DNA from: Emcibacter sp.
Lineage (GTDB): Bacteria > Pseudomonadota > Alphaproteobacteria > Sphingomonadales > Emcibacteraceae
DNA: 35,016 bases
Direction: 5' to 3'
NCBI GenBank assembly: GCA_026982375.1
Contig: JALSHF010000002.1
Coordinates: 1 to 35,016, forward strand
The number at the start of each line of letters is the position of its first letter. Positions within the stretch are counted from its first letter, which is position 1. The notes below the pieces were generated by a model. The model ran no database searches, was not told the DNA's origin, and saw only the letters and a list, made by a program, of their open reading frames with translations. The position numbers were made by a program, and so were the translations under genes. Below are positions 1 through 8,223 of the stretch, piece after piece.

Positions 1-453
1 GGACAGGGTGATGTTATCTTTATCGCCGCCGTATTTTTCAATATTATTCAGGACCCAGACCGCCGCCGACCTGACCTGAGCAACAATTTCAAACAGCGAT
101 GCCTCGGGGGCCAATGTATAATCAAGGGCGATGAAAATAATATTATGATCAATGAAGTTGGGCGCTGCAAAGGCGCTTTCCGCCTTGGATAACTCCTGCC
201 AATAGCCCCCATGGATAAAGACATGTACCGCAAAGGGTCCTTCGCCTTTTGGTGTGAAAATATCCATATATTCGCGCGGGGCAGGGCCGTATTTAACATC
301 AGGCTGATATTGTGAAGAGAGTTTCAAATGCGCCGCCCGGCTCTGATCACTATAGTTTTGTATATAAACCATAATATCATCCACGCAGGAGCTGGGGGAA
401 TATTCCCTCTCAAGGGTTTCTTTGCTCATATTTTTATAGGGCTTGAATGTCAT
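1..453 (-). CDS. Arylformamidase (kynurenine formamidase)-like alpha/beta hydrolase, truncated at the window edge (N-terminal part)
   Basis: Hand translation of the minus strand from ATG at 453: MTFKPYKNMSKETLEREYSPSSCVDDIMVYIQNYSDQSRAAHLKLSSQYQPDVKYGPAPREYMDIFTPKGEGPFAVHVFIHGGYWQELSKAESAFAAPNFIDHNIIFIALDYTLAPEASLFEIVAQVRSAAVWVLNNIEKYGGDKDNITLS. It has the HGGYWQ oxyanion-hole motif typical of alpha/beta-hydrolase arylformamidases and lies next to kynureninase. It is absent from the ORF track because it runs off the window. Confidence 0.82.
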   Translation of the reverse strand, partial: MTFKPYKNMSKETLEREYSPSSCVDDIMVYIQNYSDQSRAAHLKLSSQYQPDVKYGPAPREYMDIFTPKGEGPFAVHVFIHGGYWQELSKAESAFAAPNFIDHNIIFIALDYTLAPEASLFEIVAQVRSAAVWVLNNIEKYGGDKDNITLS

Positions 454-464
454 TACAATTAATG

Positions 465-532
465 TCTCAAATACGAGAAATTTTCTCTATATAGAAATTA
501 GTTTTCACTATAGGAATAATATGATACTATAG
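465..532. promoter_or_regulatory. Cluster of short palindromes in the divergent promoter region of the kynurenine locus (candidate operator)
   Basis: GAGAAA-T-TTTCTC (475-487), TTTCTCTATATAGAAA (482-497, near-perfect), and two direct copies of ACTATAG (507-513, 526-532) between the divergent start codons at 453 and 558. Confidence 0.45.
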
Positions 533-557
533 CTGCTGAAAAAAGAAAGCAGAAAAC

Positions 558-1187
558 ATGGCATCCACGTTATTGAGTGATACTGAAAGCGGGCCAGAGG
601 CAATGCTTGGTCATCGGCTGGCGGCGCTGCGGGCAGTGCGCGGCTTGACACTCCGGCAGCTTAGTGAATTGGTTGATATTCCGGTGTCCACCTTATCAAA
701 AGTGCAAAATCATCAGGCGACTTTGACCTACGGCAATCTGCAAAAAATGGCGCGGGGCCTGAATATATGTATTTCCGAATTATTTGACGATGGGTTGCAA
801 ATGCCCAAAGCCGGCCGCCGCACGATCACAAGGGCCGGCCAAGGCGTGATGAATGAGGTTGATATTTACCGGGTTGAGGTGCTGGGCAGCGAATTATTAA
901 ACAAAGGTATGTATCCCGGGATTCTTGACGTGCCGCCCGCGCAGCCGCAAGATATAGCAAAGCTTGCCCGTCATCCGGGAGAGGAATTTATTTATGTGCT
1001 GGCCGGGGGCATAACGCTTTATACCGAGGATTATAAGCCCGTAGAACTTAATGTGGGGGATAGTGCTTACCTTGATAGCTCATCAGGCCATCGTTATGTT
1101 TCGAAAAGTGAGGAAGTGGCACAAATTCTGGTGATTTGTTCTGACAATGCCAGTGAAACGGCTGAAAAAAGTGAAAGATATGACTGA
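558..1187 (+). CDS. XRE-family transcriptional regulator with C-terminal cupin domain
   Basis: N-terminal HTH_3 (LGHRLAALRAVRGLTLRQLSELVDIPVSTLSKVQNHQATLTYGNLQKMARGL) plus C-terminal cupin (HPGEEFIYVLAGGITLYTEDYKPVELNVGDSAYLDSSSGHRYVS). Confidence 0.9.
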   Translation: MASTLLSDTESGPEAMLGHRLAALRAVRGLTLRQLSELVDIPVSTLSKVQNHQATLTYGNLQKMARGLNICISELFDDGLQMPKAGRRTITRAGQGVMNEVDIYRVEVLGSELLNKGMYPGILDVPPAQPQDIAKLARHPGEEFIYVLAGGITLYTEDYKPVELNVGDSAYLDSSSGHRYVSKSEEVAQILVICSDNASETAEKSERYD

Positions 1188-2421
1188 CTTAACACGTGAT
1201 TTTTTTCAGGAGCTTGACCATCAAGACGTGCTGGCGCATTTTCGCGAAGACTTTCATCTGCCGGACGGCATGATTTATCTGGATGGAAATTCGCTTGGCG
1301 CCAGGCCTAAGGCGGCATCCGCGCGCGCGCAGGATGTTGTGGCGCGGGAATGGGGTCAGGATTTGATCACCAGCTGGAATAAAAACGGCTGGTTTCATCT
1401 GGCTGAAAAAGTTGGCGATAAAATTGCGGGACTTATCGGGGCCGCGCCCGGTGAGGTCATGGCCTGCGATGCCACAGGCATAAACCTGTATAAACTGTTG
1501 TCCATGGCCCTTGACCTGCGGCCAGACCGGAAAATTATTGTGATGGAAGGCAGTAACTTTCCAACGGACAATTATATGGCGCAAGGATTGATTCAGCAGC
1601 TGGACCGGGGGCATGAAATATATTTTGCTGAACAAGAGGCTATTCTGGCGGCCATCACCGAAGAAGTCGCCGTCGTATGCTTGACTCAGGTGCATTATAA
1701 AACCGGCCACCTGCATGATATGGCGGCGATCACGGAAAAGGCCCATCAGGTAGGAGCCTTGGTTATCTGGGACTTATGTCATAGCGCGGGGGCCTTGCCC
1801 GTTGATTTAAATGGCTGCCATGCCGACTTTGCCGTGGGGTGCGGCTATAAATATTTGAATGGCGGCCCGGGGGCGCCGGCATTTATTTTTGTCGCCCAAC
1901 GCCATCAGGGAAAAGCCCGGCAGCCCTTGACCGGCTGGTGGAGCCATGCCGCCCCCTTTGCCTTTGAACAGGATTATCGTCCCGCTGATACTATCTGGCA
2001 AACATTGACGGGCACCCAGTCCATATTGGCGCTGTCGGTTCTTGAATGCGGCATTGATATTATGTTGCGGGTTGATATGGCAAAACTGCGGGCTAAATCC
2101 ATAGCCTTGTGTGATTATTTTATTACGCTAATGGATCAGCATTGTGATGGTTTTGGTTTTTCACTGGAAAGCCCGCGCGATGGGGATGGCCGGGGAAGTC
2201 AAATCTCCTTAAGTCATTCAAAAGCTTTTGCGATCATGCAGGCTTTGATCGCGGAAAATGTGGTTGGGGACTTTCGTGCGCCGGATATCATGCGCTTTGG
2301 TTTTACGCCATTATATACCCGATATGTCGATATTTGGGACGCGGTGATGTGTTTGAAAAATATTATGGAAAAAGAGCTCTGGCAAAAAGCTGAATATGGT
2401 CAACTAACTGCTGTGACCTGA
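1180..2421 (+). CDS. kynU: Kynureninase (PLP-dependent)
   Basis: YLDGNSLGARPKAA and the PLP-lysine region (GCGYKYLNGGPGAPAFIFV) are typical of kynureninase. The likely start is ATG at 1180, overlapping the upstream stop by 8 nt (ATGACTGA), rather than the 1147 start in the ORF track. Confidence 0.92.
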   Translation: MTDLTRDFFQELDHQDVLAHFREDFHLPDGMIYLDGNSLGARPKAASARAQDVVAREWGQDLITSWNKNGWFHLAEKVGDKIAGLIGAAPGEVMACDATGINLYKLLSMALDLRPDRKIIVMEGSNFPTDNYMAQGLIQQLDRGHEIYFAEQEAILAAITEEVAVVCLTQVHYKTGHLHDMAAITEKAHQVGALVIWDLCHSAGALPVDLNGCHADFAVGCGYKYLNGGPGAPAFIFVAQRHQGKARQPLTGWWSHAAPFAFEQDYRPADTIWQTLTGTQSILALSVLECGIDIMLRVDMAKLRAKSIALCDYFITLMDQHCDGFGFSLESPRDGDGRGSQISLSHSKAFAIMQALIAENVVGDFRAPDIMRFGFTPLYTRYVDIWDAVMCLKNIMEKELWQKAEYGQLTAVT

Positions 2422-2444
2422 TCCGTCGCGGCATTTAACAAACT

Positions 2445-2480
2445 GAGGTCGCCCTTATTCAAAAGGCGGCCTCTTTTTTT
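2445..2480 (+). terminator. Rho-independent terminator after kynU
   Basis: GAGGtCGCC-cttattcaaaa-GGCGgCCTC followed by a T run (TTTTTTT), placed between convergent kynU and the lrp-type gene. Confidence 0.75.
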
Positions 2481-2487
2481 GGCAAGC

Positions 2488-2955
2488 TCATGCTTTCTCA
2501 TCATTTAGAAGGATTTTTGTTGTGTGTTTTTCCGTGCTCATGGCAATGGTGGAATTGATTTCCTGTACCCCTTCAATCTGGGACAGATGATGCCACCATA
2601 AATCCTGATATTCCTGAATATCTTTGACGACTATTTTTAACAGGAAATCAACATTGCCCATCAAAGTATGGCATTCCATGATTTGTGGGATATCCTTGAT
2701 GATTTCAATGAAATTAGGCAATACTTTTCGGCCATGGGCGGTCATTTTTACCTGAGTGAAAAGGGTGATATTCATGCCGATTTTATTGTTGTCCAATAAG
2801 GCGACCCGGCTTTTGATGATTCCTTCATCCTGCAGCCGCTGTATTCTGCGCCAACAGACCGATTTAGAGGAACTGATTTTTTCAGCAATGTCGGCAACAG
2901 GAAGCATGGCATCATCCTGAAGCAGGTTTAATATTTTTATATCCAAGGCGTCCAT
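2488..2955 (-). CDS. Lrp/AsnC-family transcriptional regulator
   Basis: N-terminal HTH (LDIKILNLLQDDAMLPVADIAEKISSSKSVCWRRIQRLQDEGIIKSRVALLD) and a RAM domain (IPQIMECHTLMGNVDFLLKIVVKDIQEYQDL). Divergent from the branched-chain oxoacid dehydrogenase operon. Confidence 0.9.
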   Translation of the reverse strand: MDALDIKILNLLQDDAMLPVADIAEKISSSKSVCWRRIQRLQDEGIIKSRVALLDNNKIGMNITLFTQVKMTAHGRKVLPNFIEIIKDIPQIMECHTLMGNVDFLLKIVVKDIQEYQDLWWHHLSQIEGVQEINSTIAMSTEKHTTKILLNDEKA

Positions 2956-3080
2956 TTGGCACCCAGTCCCGTTTAATGTTGTTCTTTTAAAATTTTGTGC
3001 CTATTTCATAGCATTCATGGGTATAAATGGGAAGAAATTTCGCGCCAAACATGATATTATCTCTAAAAAGGAGTAAAGTG

Positions 3081-4313
3081 ATGACCCCAAATAACGGTAA
3101 TAAGCTAAATGTGCCCGCGCCCCGCAAGAGGCCGGGTGAAGCACCGGAATTTCATAATCTTGATATTCCGGATGCGGGGGCTGTTGCGCGTCCTGATGTC
3201 ATGATGGATCCAAAGGAAATGTTTGGTTATGCCAATAGCCTGATCAGGGTTCTTAAAATGAACAATAAAGCCGTAGGAGAATGGGATCCCGGGCTTTGCG
3301 CCGATGATATGCGTAAAGGCCTTTATCATATGATGACAACGCGTATTTATGACGATCGTATGCAGAATATGCAGCGTGTCGGGAAAATGTCATTTTATAT
3401 GAAATGCCGGGGGGAAGAGGCGGTATCCGTTGCGCAGGCTATGGCCCTTGACGATAAAGACATGCTGTTCCCATCCTACCGCCAGCAGGGATTATTGATA
3501 TCTCGCGGCCGGGATTTGCTTGATATGATGAACCATTGCCTGTCCAATTCCAAAGATAATTGCAAGGGGCGGCAATTGCCCATCATGTATAGCTGGCGGG
3601 AAGGAAACTTCTTTTCTATTTCCGGCAACCTTGGGACGCAATTTTGCCAGGCCGTTGGCTGGGCTGTGGCGTCCGCCTATAAAGGCGAAGACGCCCTTGC
3701 CGCCACGTGGATTGGCGAAGGCACGACGGCAACGTCCGATTTTCATCATGGTATGACTTTCGCCGCCGTGTATAACGCGCCGGTTATTCTGAATGTGGTG
3801 AATAATCAATGGGCGATTTCAAGTTTTCAGGGCATAGCCGGCGGTGAAAAATCAACCTTTGCCGCGCGCGGCGTGGGTTATGGTATGCCGGGCCTTCGTG
3901 TGGACGGCAATGATTTTCTTGCGGTCTATGCCGTGACAAAATGGGCCGCGGAACGCGCCAGAAACGGCGGCGGCCCCACCATGATAGAACATTTCACTTA
4001 CCGCGCCGATGCCCATTCCACCAGCGATGACCCCTCAAAATACCGGCCAGAGGATGAGGCGGAATCATGGCCGCTCGGCGATCCGATAGAGAGGCTGAAA
4101 CAGCATTTAATTGAAATTGGTGAATGGTCTGAAGAAAAACATGCGGCGGCTATCAAGGAAATAACGGCCTTGGTCACGCGCAAATATAAAGAAGCAGAAT
4201 CCTACGGCACATTGAATTCGGGCGAGAGGCCGGAAGTGAGCAGCATGTTTGAGGATATTTTCAAAGAACAGCCGGAACATCTGCGCCGGCAACGTCAGAA
4301 GCTGGGAGTATAA
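3081..4313 (+). CDS. bkdA1: 2-oxoisovalerate dehydrogenase E1 component alpha subunit
   Basis: Thiamine-diphosphate E1alpha family (WIGEGTTATSDFHHGMTFAAVYNAPVILNVVNNQWAISSFQ; YRADAHSTSDDPSKYRP). Start chosen at 3081 because AAAAAGGAG lies just upstream. Confidence 0.92.
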   Translation: MTPNNGNKLNVPAPRKRPGEAPEFHNLDIPDAGAVARPDVMMDPKEMFGYANSLIRVLKMNNKAVGEWDPGLCADDMRKGLYHMMTTRIYDDRMQNMQRVGKMSFYMKCRGEEAVSVAQAMALDDKDMLFPSYRQQGLLISRGRDLLDMMNHCLSNSKDNCKGRQLPIMYSWREGNFFSISGNLGTQFCQAVGWAVASAYKGEDALAATWIGEGTTATSDFHHGMTFAAVYNAPVILNVVNNQWAISSFQGIAGGEKSTFAARGVGYGMPGLRVDGNDFLAVYAVTKWAAERARNGGGPTMIEHFTYRADAHSTSDDPSKYRPEDEAESWPLGDPIERLKQHLIEIGEWSEEKHAAAIKEITALVTRKYKEAESYGTLNSGERPEVSSMFEDIFKEQPEHLRRQRQKLGV

Positions 4314-4314
4314 A

Positions 4315-5328
4315 ATGGCCAAAATGAATATGATACAGGCCATTAATTCGGCCCATGACATTATGCTCGAAAAGGATAAATCTGTTGTGGTTTTCGGCGA
4401 AGATGTCGGCTATTTCGGCGGCGTTTTTAATGCGACCGAAGGCCTGCAGGAAAAATACGGTATTCAGCGGGTATTTGATACGCCCATCGCAGAAGGCGGG
4501 ATTATTGCGCTGGCCATTGGTATGGGCGTGAATGATTTGCGGCCTGTGACCGAAATTCAATTCTCGGATTATATTTATCCTGCCTTTGATCAGATTGTAT
4601 CAGAGGCATCGCGCCTGCGCTATCGCTCTGGCGGTGAATATTGGGCCCCCATTACCATCAGAACGCCTTGCGGCGGCGGCATTCGCGGCGGGCAGACCCA
4701 TTCCCAAAGCCCGGAAGGTATATTTACCCATGTATCGGGCATTAAAACCATCATGGCGTCAAACCCGTATGATGCCAAGGGATTGCTGATCAGTGCCATT
4801 GAAGATGATGACCCCGTGGTCTTTTTTGAGCCAAAGCGCCTGTATAACGGGCCTTTTTATGGTGATCCGAAACAGCCGGCACAATCATGGGAAAAACATG
4901 CGAAAGGCGAGGTTCCAGATGGATATTATACAATCCCCATTGGAAAAGCGGAAACGGTGCGCTTTGGAAATGATCTGACAATTGTCACTTATGGCACCAT
5001 GGTGCATGTATCCCTGGCAGCGGCAGAAATGTCCGGCTATGATGTTGAGGTTATTGATTTGCGGACGTTAACCCCGCTTGATATTGATCATATTGCGAGC
5101 TCTGTTTGCCGCACGGGCCGATGCGTCGTGGTTCACGAAGCCACACAAACCGGCGGGTTTGGCGCGGAAATATTATCACAAATTCAGGAAGAGTGTTTTT
5201 GGAAACTGGAAGCCCCTATCGAACGTGTGGCGGGCTGGGATATTCCTTACCCCCATGCTTTTGAATGGGAATATTTTCCGGGACAAGGCCGCGTACTGGA
5301 TGCAATTAAAAATGTAATGGAAGGGTAA
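4315..5328 (+). CDS. bkdA2: 2-oxoisovalerate dehydrogenase E1 component beta subunit
   Basis: MAKMNMIQAINSAHDIMLEKDKSVVVFGEDVGYFGGVFNATEGLQEKYG...FEPKRLYNGPF...EATQTGGFGAEI is typical of E1beta. The ORF-track start at 4249 lies inside the upstream gene; ATG 4315 is more likely. Confidence 0.93.
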   Translation: MAKMNMIQAINSAHDIMLEKDKSVVVFGEDVGYFGGVFNATEGLQEKYGIQRVFDTPIAEGGIIALAIGMGVNDLRPVTEIQFSDYIYPAFDQIVSEASRLRYRSGGEYWAPITIRTPCGGGIRGGQTHSQSPEGIFTHVSGIKTIMASNPYDAKGLLISAIEDDDPVVFFEPKRLYNGPFYGDPKQPAQSWEKHAKGEVPDGYYTIPIGKAETVRFGNDLTIVTYGTMVHVSLAAAEMSGYDVEVIDLRTLTPLDIDHIASSVCRTGRCVVVHEATQTGGFGAEILSQIQEECFWKLEAPIERVAGWDIPYPHAFEWEYFPGQGRVLDAIKNVMEG

Positions 5329-5332
5329 GGCC

Positions 5333-6610
5333 ATGGGACAATATTTTTTCAAACTTCCTGATTTGGGCGAAGGTATCGTTGAGGCTGAAGTCGCGGCGCT
5401 TCATGTGAAAGTCGGGGATATGGTCACAGAGGATCAGCCCTTGATTGATATGATGACCGATAAGGCCACCGTAGAAATCCCAAGCCCTGTTGATGGCAAA
5501 ATTCTGTCCATCAGTGGCCAGCTCGGTGAAATGATCCCTGTGGGCACGCCTATGGTGGTTATCGAGGTGGAAGGTGCCGGAAATATAGAGAGCAACATAG
5601 AGAGTGATATAGAGAGCAGTGAAGAAGAGCCGGTTGAAAAAGAAGAAAAACCCGTTGTTGAATCTGTCGCCAAGTCCGTGTCTGCCCCAATAGAAGCCCC
5701 AACAGCAGCACCAACATCAGGGGGTATAGTCAATGATAGCCCCCTGACTTCTCCCGCCGTTCGCTTGCGGGCACTGGAGGCAAATGTTGACCTTGCCAAA
5801 GTTCCGGCAAGCGGGCCTGCGGGCCGAATTACCCATCAGGACCTTGATGATTTTATTGCATCTGGCGGCAGAATATCTGGCCATATATCTGAGACGGGAA
5901 AAGAAAAACGCACCGCCATAGAGGAAATCCCTGTCATTGGCATTCGCCGCAAAATCGCCCAAAGAATGGAGCTGAGCAAACGCAGTATCCCTCATTATTC
6001 CTATGTGGAAGAAGTGGATGTGACGGAGGTTGAAAAGTTACGTGTTTTCCTCAATGCCAACCGAACAGAAGATCAGCCTAAATTATCCATATTGCCTTTC
6101 ATCATGATGGCAACCCTAAAGGGCATGGAGAAATTTCCCGAATGCAATTCCCATTATGACCCGGAGCATAGTCTGGTTCGCCGCTTTTCCGGGGTGCATC
6201 TGGGTATTGCAAGCCAAACACCGAACGGCCTTATGGTGCCAGTTGTCAGCCATGCGGAAACCCGTGATATATGGGATATGGCCGCAGAAATGATGCGGGT
6301 ATCATCGGCGGCCCGCGCGGGCAAGGCAAAGAGGGAAGAGCTTTCCGGCTCGACAGTAACCATAACGAGTTTGGGTAAAATAGGCGGCATTGTGACGACA
6401 CCGGTCATAAATTATCCCGAAGTTTGTATCATCGGGGTTAATAAAATAGTGCCCCGCCCCATGGTCATGAATGAAACGGATATTCAGATTCGCCAGATGA
6501 TGAATCTATCGTCATCTTTTGATCACCGCGTTGTTGACGGTTTTGTGGCGGCGGAGCTCATTCAATTCATCAAAGGGGCTTTGGAACAGCCCGCAACATT
6601 ATTTATGTAA
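5333..6610 (+). CDS. bkdB: Branched-chain alpha-keto acid dehydrogenase E2 (lipoamide acyltransferase)
   Basis: One N-terminal lipoyl domain (MMTDKATVEIPSPVDGKI), an E3-binding domain (SPAVRLRALEANVDLAKVPASGPAGRITHQDL) and a catalytic domain with SFDHRVVDGFVAAELIQFIK. Confidence 0.93.
   Translation: MGQYFFKLPDLGEGIVEAEVAALHVKVGDMVTEDQPLIDMMTDKATVEIPSPVDGKILSISGQLGEMIPVGTPMVVIEVEGAGNIESNIESDIESSEEEPVEKEEKPVVESVAKSVSAPIEAPTAAPTSGGIVNDSPLTSPAVRLRALEANVDLAKVPASGPAGRITHQDLDDFIASGGRISGHISETGKEKRTAIEEIPVIGIRRKIAQRMELSKRSIPHYSYVEEVDVTEVEKLRVFLNANRTEDQPKLSILPFIMMATLKGMEKFPECNSHYDPEHSLVRRFSGVHLGIASQTPNGLMVPVVSHAETRDIWDMAAEMMRVSSAARAGKAKREELSGSTVTITSLGKIGGIVTTPVINYPEVCIIGVNKIVPRPMVMNETDIQIRQMMNLSSSFDHRVVDGFVAAELIQFIKGALEQPATLFM
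5585..5620 (+). repeat. Three in-frame 12-bp tandem repeats in the E2 linker
   Basis: ATAGAGAGCAAC / ATAGAGAGTGAT / ATAGAGAGCAGT, encoding IESN-IESD-IESS. Confidence 0.85.
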
Positions 6611-6621
6611 GGGTCGACGTT

Positions 6622-8004
6622 ATGAAATGTAAAATACTGGTCATTGGCGCCGGGCCTGGCGGTTATGTGGCGGCCATTCGCGCGGGTCAGCTCGGGCTTG
6701 ATACGATCATTGTCGAAGGTGACCGGGCAGGGGGAACCTGCCTTATACGGGGCTGTATTCCCTCAAAAGCCCTGATTCATGCGGCGGATAAATTTGAACA
6801 GATGTCGGCGCATAGTGCAAAAAGTCATTTGGGCATTAAACTTTCCGCAAAGCCGGAATTGGATTTTGCGGAAACCATCGCCTGGAAGGATGGTATCGTC
6901 GATCGGCTGAATGGCGGCGTTGAAGCCTTGCTGAAAAAAGCAAAAGTCAAACAGATCAAAGGCTGGGCAAAATTTAAAGATGCAAAGACATGCGATGTTG
7001 AAACCAGAGACGGCATCGTCACCATTACCGCAGAACATGTCATCCTTGCCAATGGATCGAAAGCCGCCGAATTACCGTTTCTGCCCTTTGGCGGAGATAT
7101 TTTATCTTCAGCAGGCGCATTGTCTTTAACAGAAGTCCCTAAAAAACTGCTTGTGGTTGGCGCGGGCTATATTGGGCTTGAGCTTGGGATCGCCTATAGA
7201 AAACTTGGCTCTGATGTGACTTTTATAGAGGCAGACAAGAAAATTCTCAGCGCCTATGACAAGGAATTAACGGCCCCCGTGCAGCAATGGCTTAAAGCGC
7301 ATGATGTGACCGTACATCTGGGCGCAAAGGCCAGCGGCTGGCAGGATAATATTCTGTCTTATACTGACAAGGACGGCAAAGAACAAAATATTGCCGCTGA
7401 CAAGCTGCTGGTTACTGTGGGGCGGCAGCCAAATATTAACGGTTGGGGGCTGGAGAATATGGCTGTGGATATGGAGAATGGCTTTATCAAGATTGATAAA
7501 TATTGCCATACATCCATGAAAAATGTCTGGGCCATTGGTGATGTGACGGGGGAGCCTATGCTGGCTCACCGGGCCTCTGCGCAAGGCGAAGTGGTCGCCG
7601 AGATCATTGCTGGCAAAAGGCGTGAATTTAATCCACAGGCCATTGCCGCCGTTTGTTTCACCGATCCTGAAATCATCGCGGTCGGCATATCTGCCCAAGA
7701 CGCGAAGAAGAATAATATTGAGACGATCGTCGGAAAATTCCCACTCAAGGCCAATGGCCGCGCGTTGACCATGGAGGCGGCAGAGGGCTTTGTTCGCATC
7801 ACGGCGCGGGCAGATAATCATGTGATTCTTGGCATTCACGCGGTTGGCCCGCATGTGTCGGAGCTTTCCGGTGAATTTGCCCTGGCCCTTGAAATGGGGG
7901 CAAGGCTGGAAGATATTGCGGGCACGATCCATGTTCATCCAACCGTGACGGAATCCTTTGCCGAGGCGGCATTGGCCGCGCTTGGGCATGCTATTCACAT
8001 ATAA
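6622..8004 (+). CDS. lpdA: Dihydrolipoyl dehydrogenase (E3)
   Basis: FAD-binding ILVIGAGPGGYVAAIRAGQLG, redox-active GGTCLIRGCIPSKALI, and C-terminal HVHPTVTESFAEAALAALG. Last gene of the E1-E2-E3 operon. Confidence 0.94.
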   Translation: MKCKILVIGAGPGGYVAAIRAGQLGLDTIIVEGDRAGGTCLIRGCIPSKALIHAADKFEQMSAHSAKSHLGIKLSAKPELDFAETIAWKDGIVDRLNGGVEALLKKAKVKQIKGWAKFKDAKTCDVETRDGIVTITAEHVILANGSKAAELPFLPFGGDILSSAGALSLTEVPKKLLVVGAGYIGLELGIAYRKLGSDVTFIEADKKILSAYDKELTAPVQQWLKAHDVTVHLGAKASGWQDNILSYTDKDGKEQNIAADKLLVTVGRQPNINGWGLENMAVDMENGFIKIDKYCHTSMKNVWAIGDVTGEPMLAHRASAQGEVVAEIIAGKRREFNPQAIAAVCFTDPEIIAVGISAQDAKKNNIETIVGKFPLKANGRALTMEAAEGFVRITARADNHVILGIHAVGPHVSELSGEFALALEMGARLEDIAGTIHVHPTVTESFAEAALAALGHAIHI

Positions 8005-8223
8005 TTATTAAATAGCTTGACTTCGCAGCGGAAAGGCTGCAAATACGGCGCGTTACAGTGTGATCTAATATACACGCTTTTTTAATATTCCGCCTAGCAG
8101 GCATGGTTATGTATTTTCCATGTAAATTCAGAGCTTATAATTCTGGAACAAGTGCGATCGCGGATAAAATTTTGTGTCTGATAAAAAAAAATGACACAAT
8201 TATATTCGCGAAAGGAATATGCA

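Noticed and set aside
1189-1746. 185-aa minus-strand ORF inside kynU
   Set aside because: Antisense shadow of kynureninase with no recognisable domain.
2956-2985. TGGCACCCAGTCCCGTT as a sigma54 -24/-12 promoter upstream of the bkd/lrp genes
   Set aside because: The -24-like TGGCAC is present, but the required GC at the correct spacing for the -12 element is not (CG is found instead).
7267-7998. 243-aa minus-strand ORF antisense to lpdA
   Set aside because: It lies wholly within a confidently identified dihydrolipoyl dehydrogenase gene, has no recognisable domain, and fits an antisense shadow ORF.
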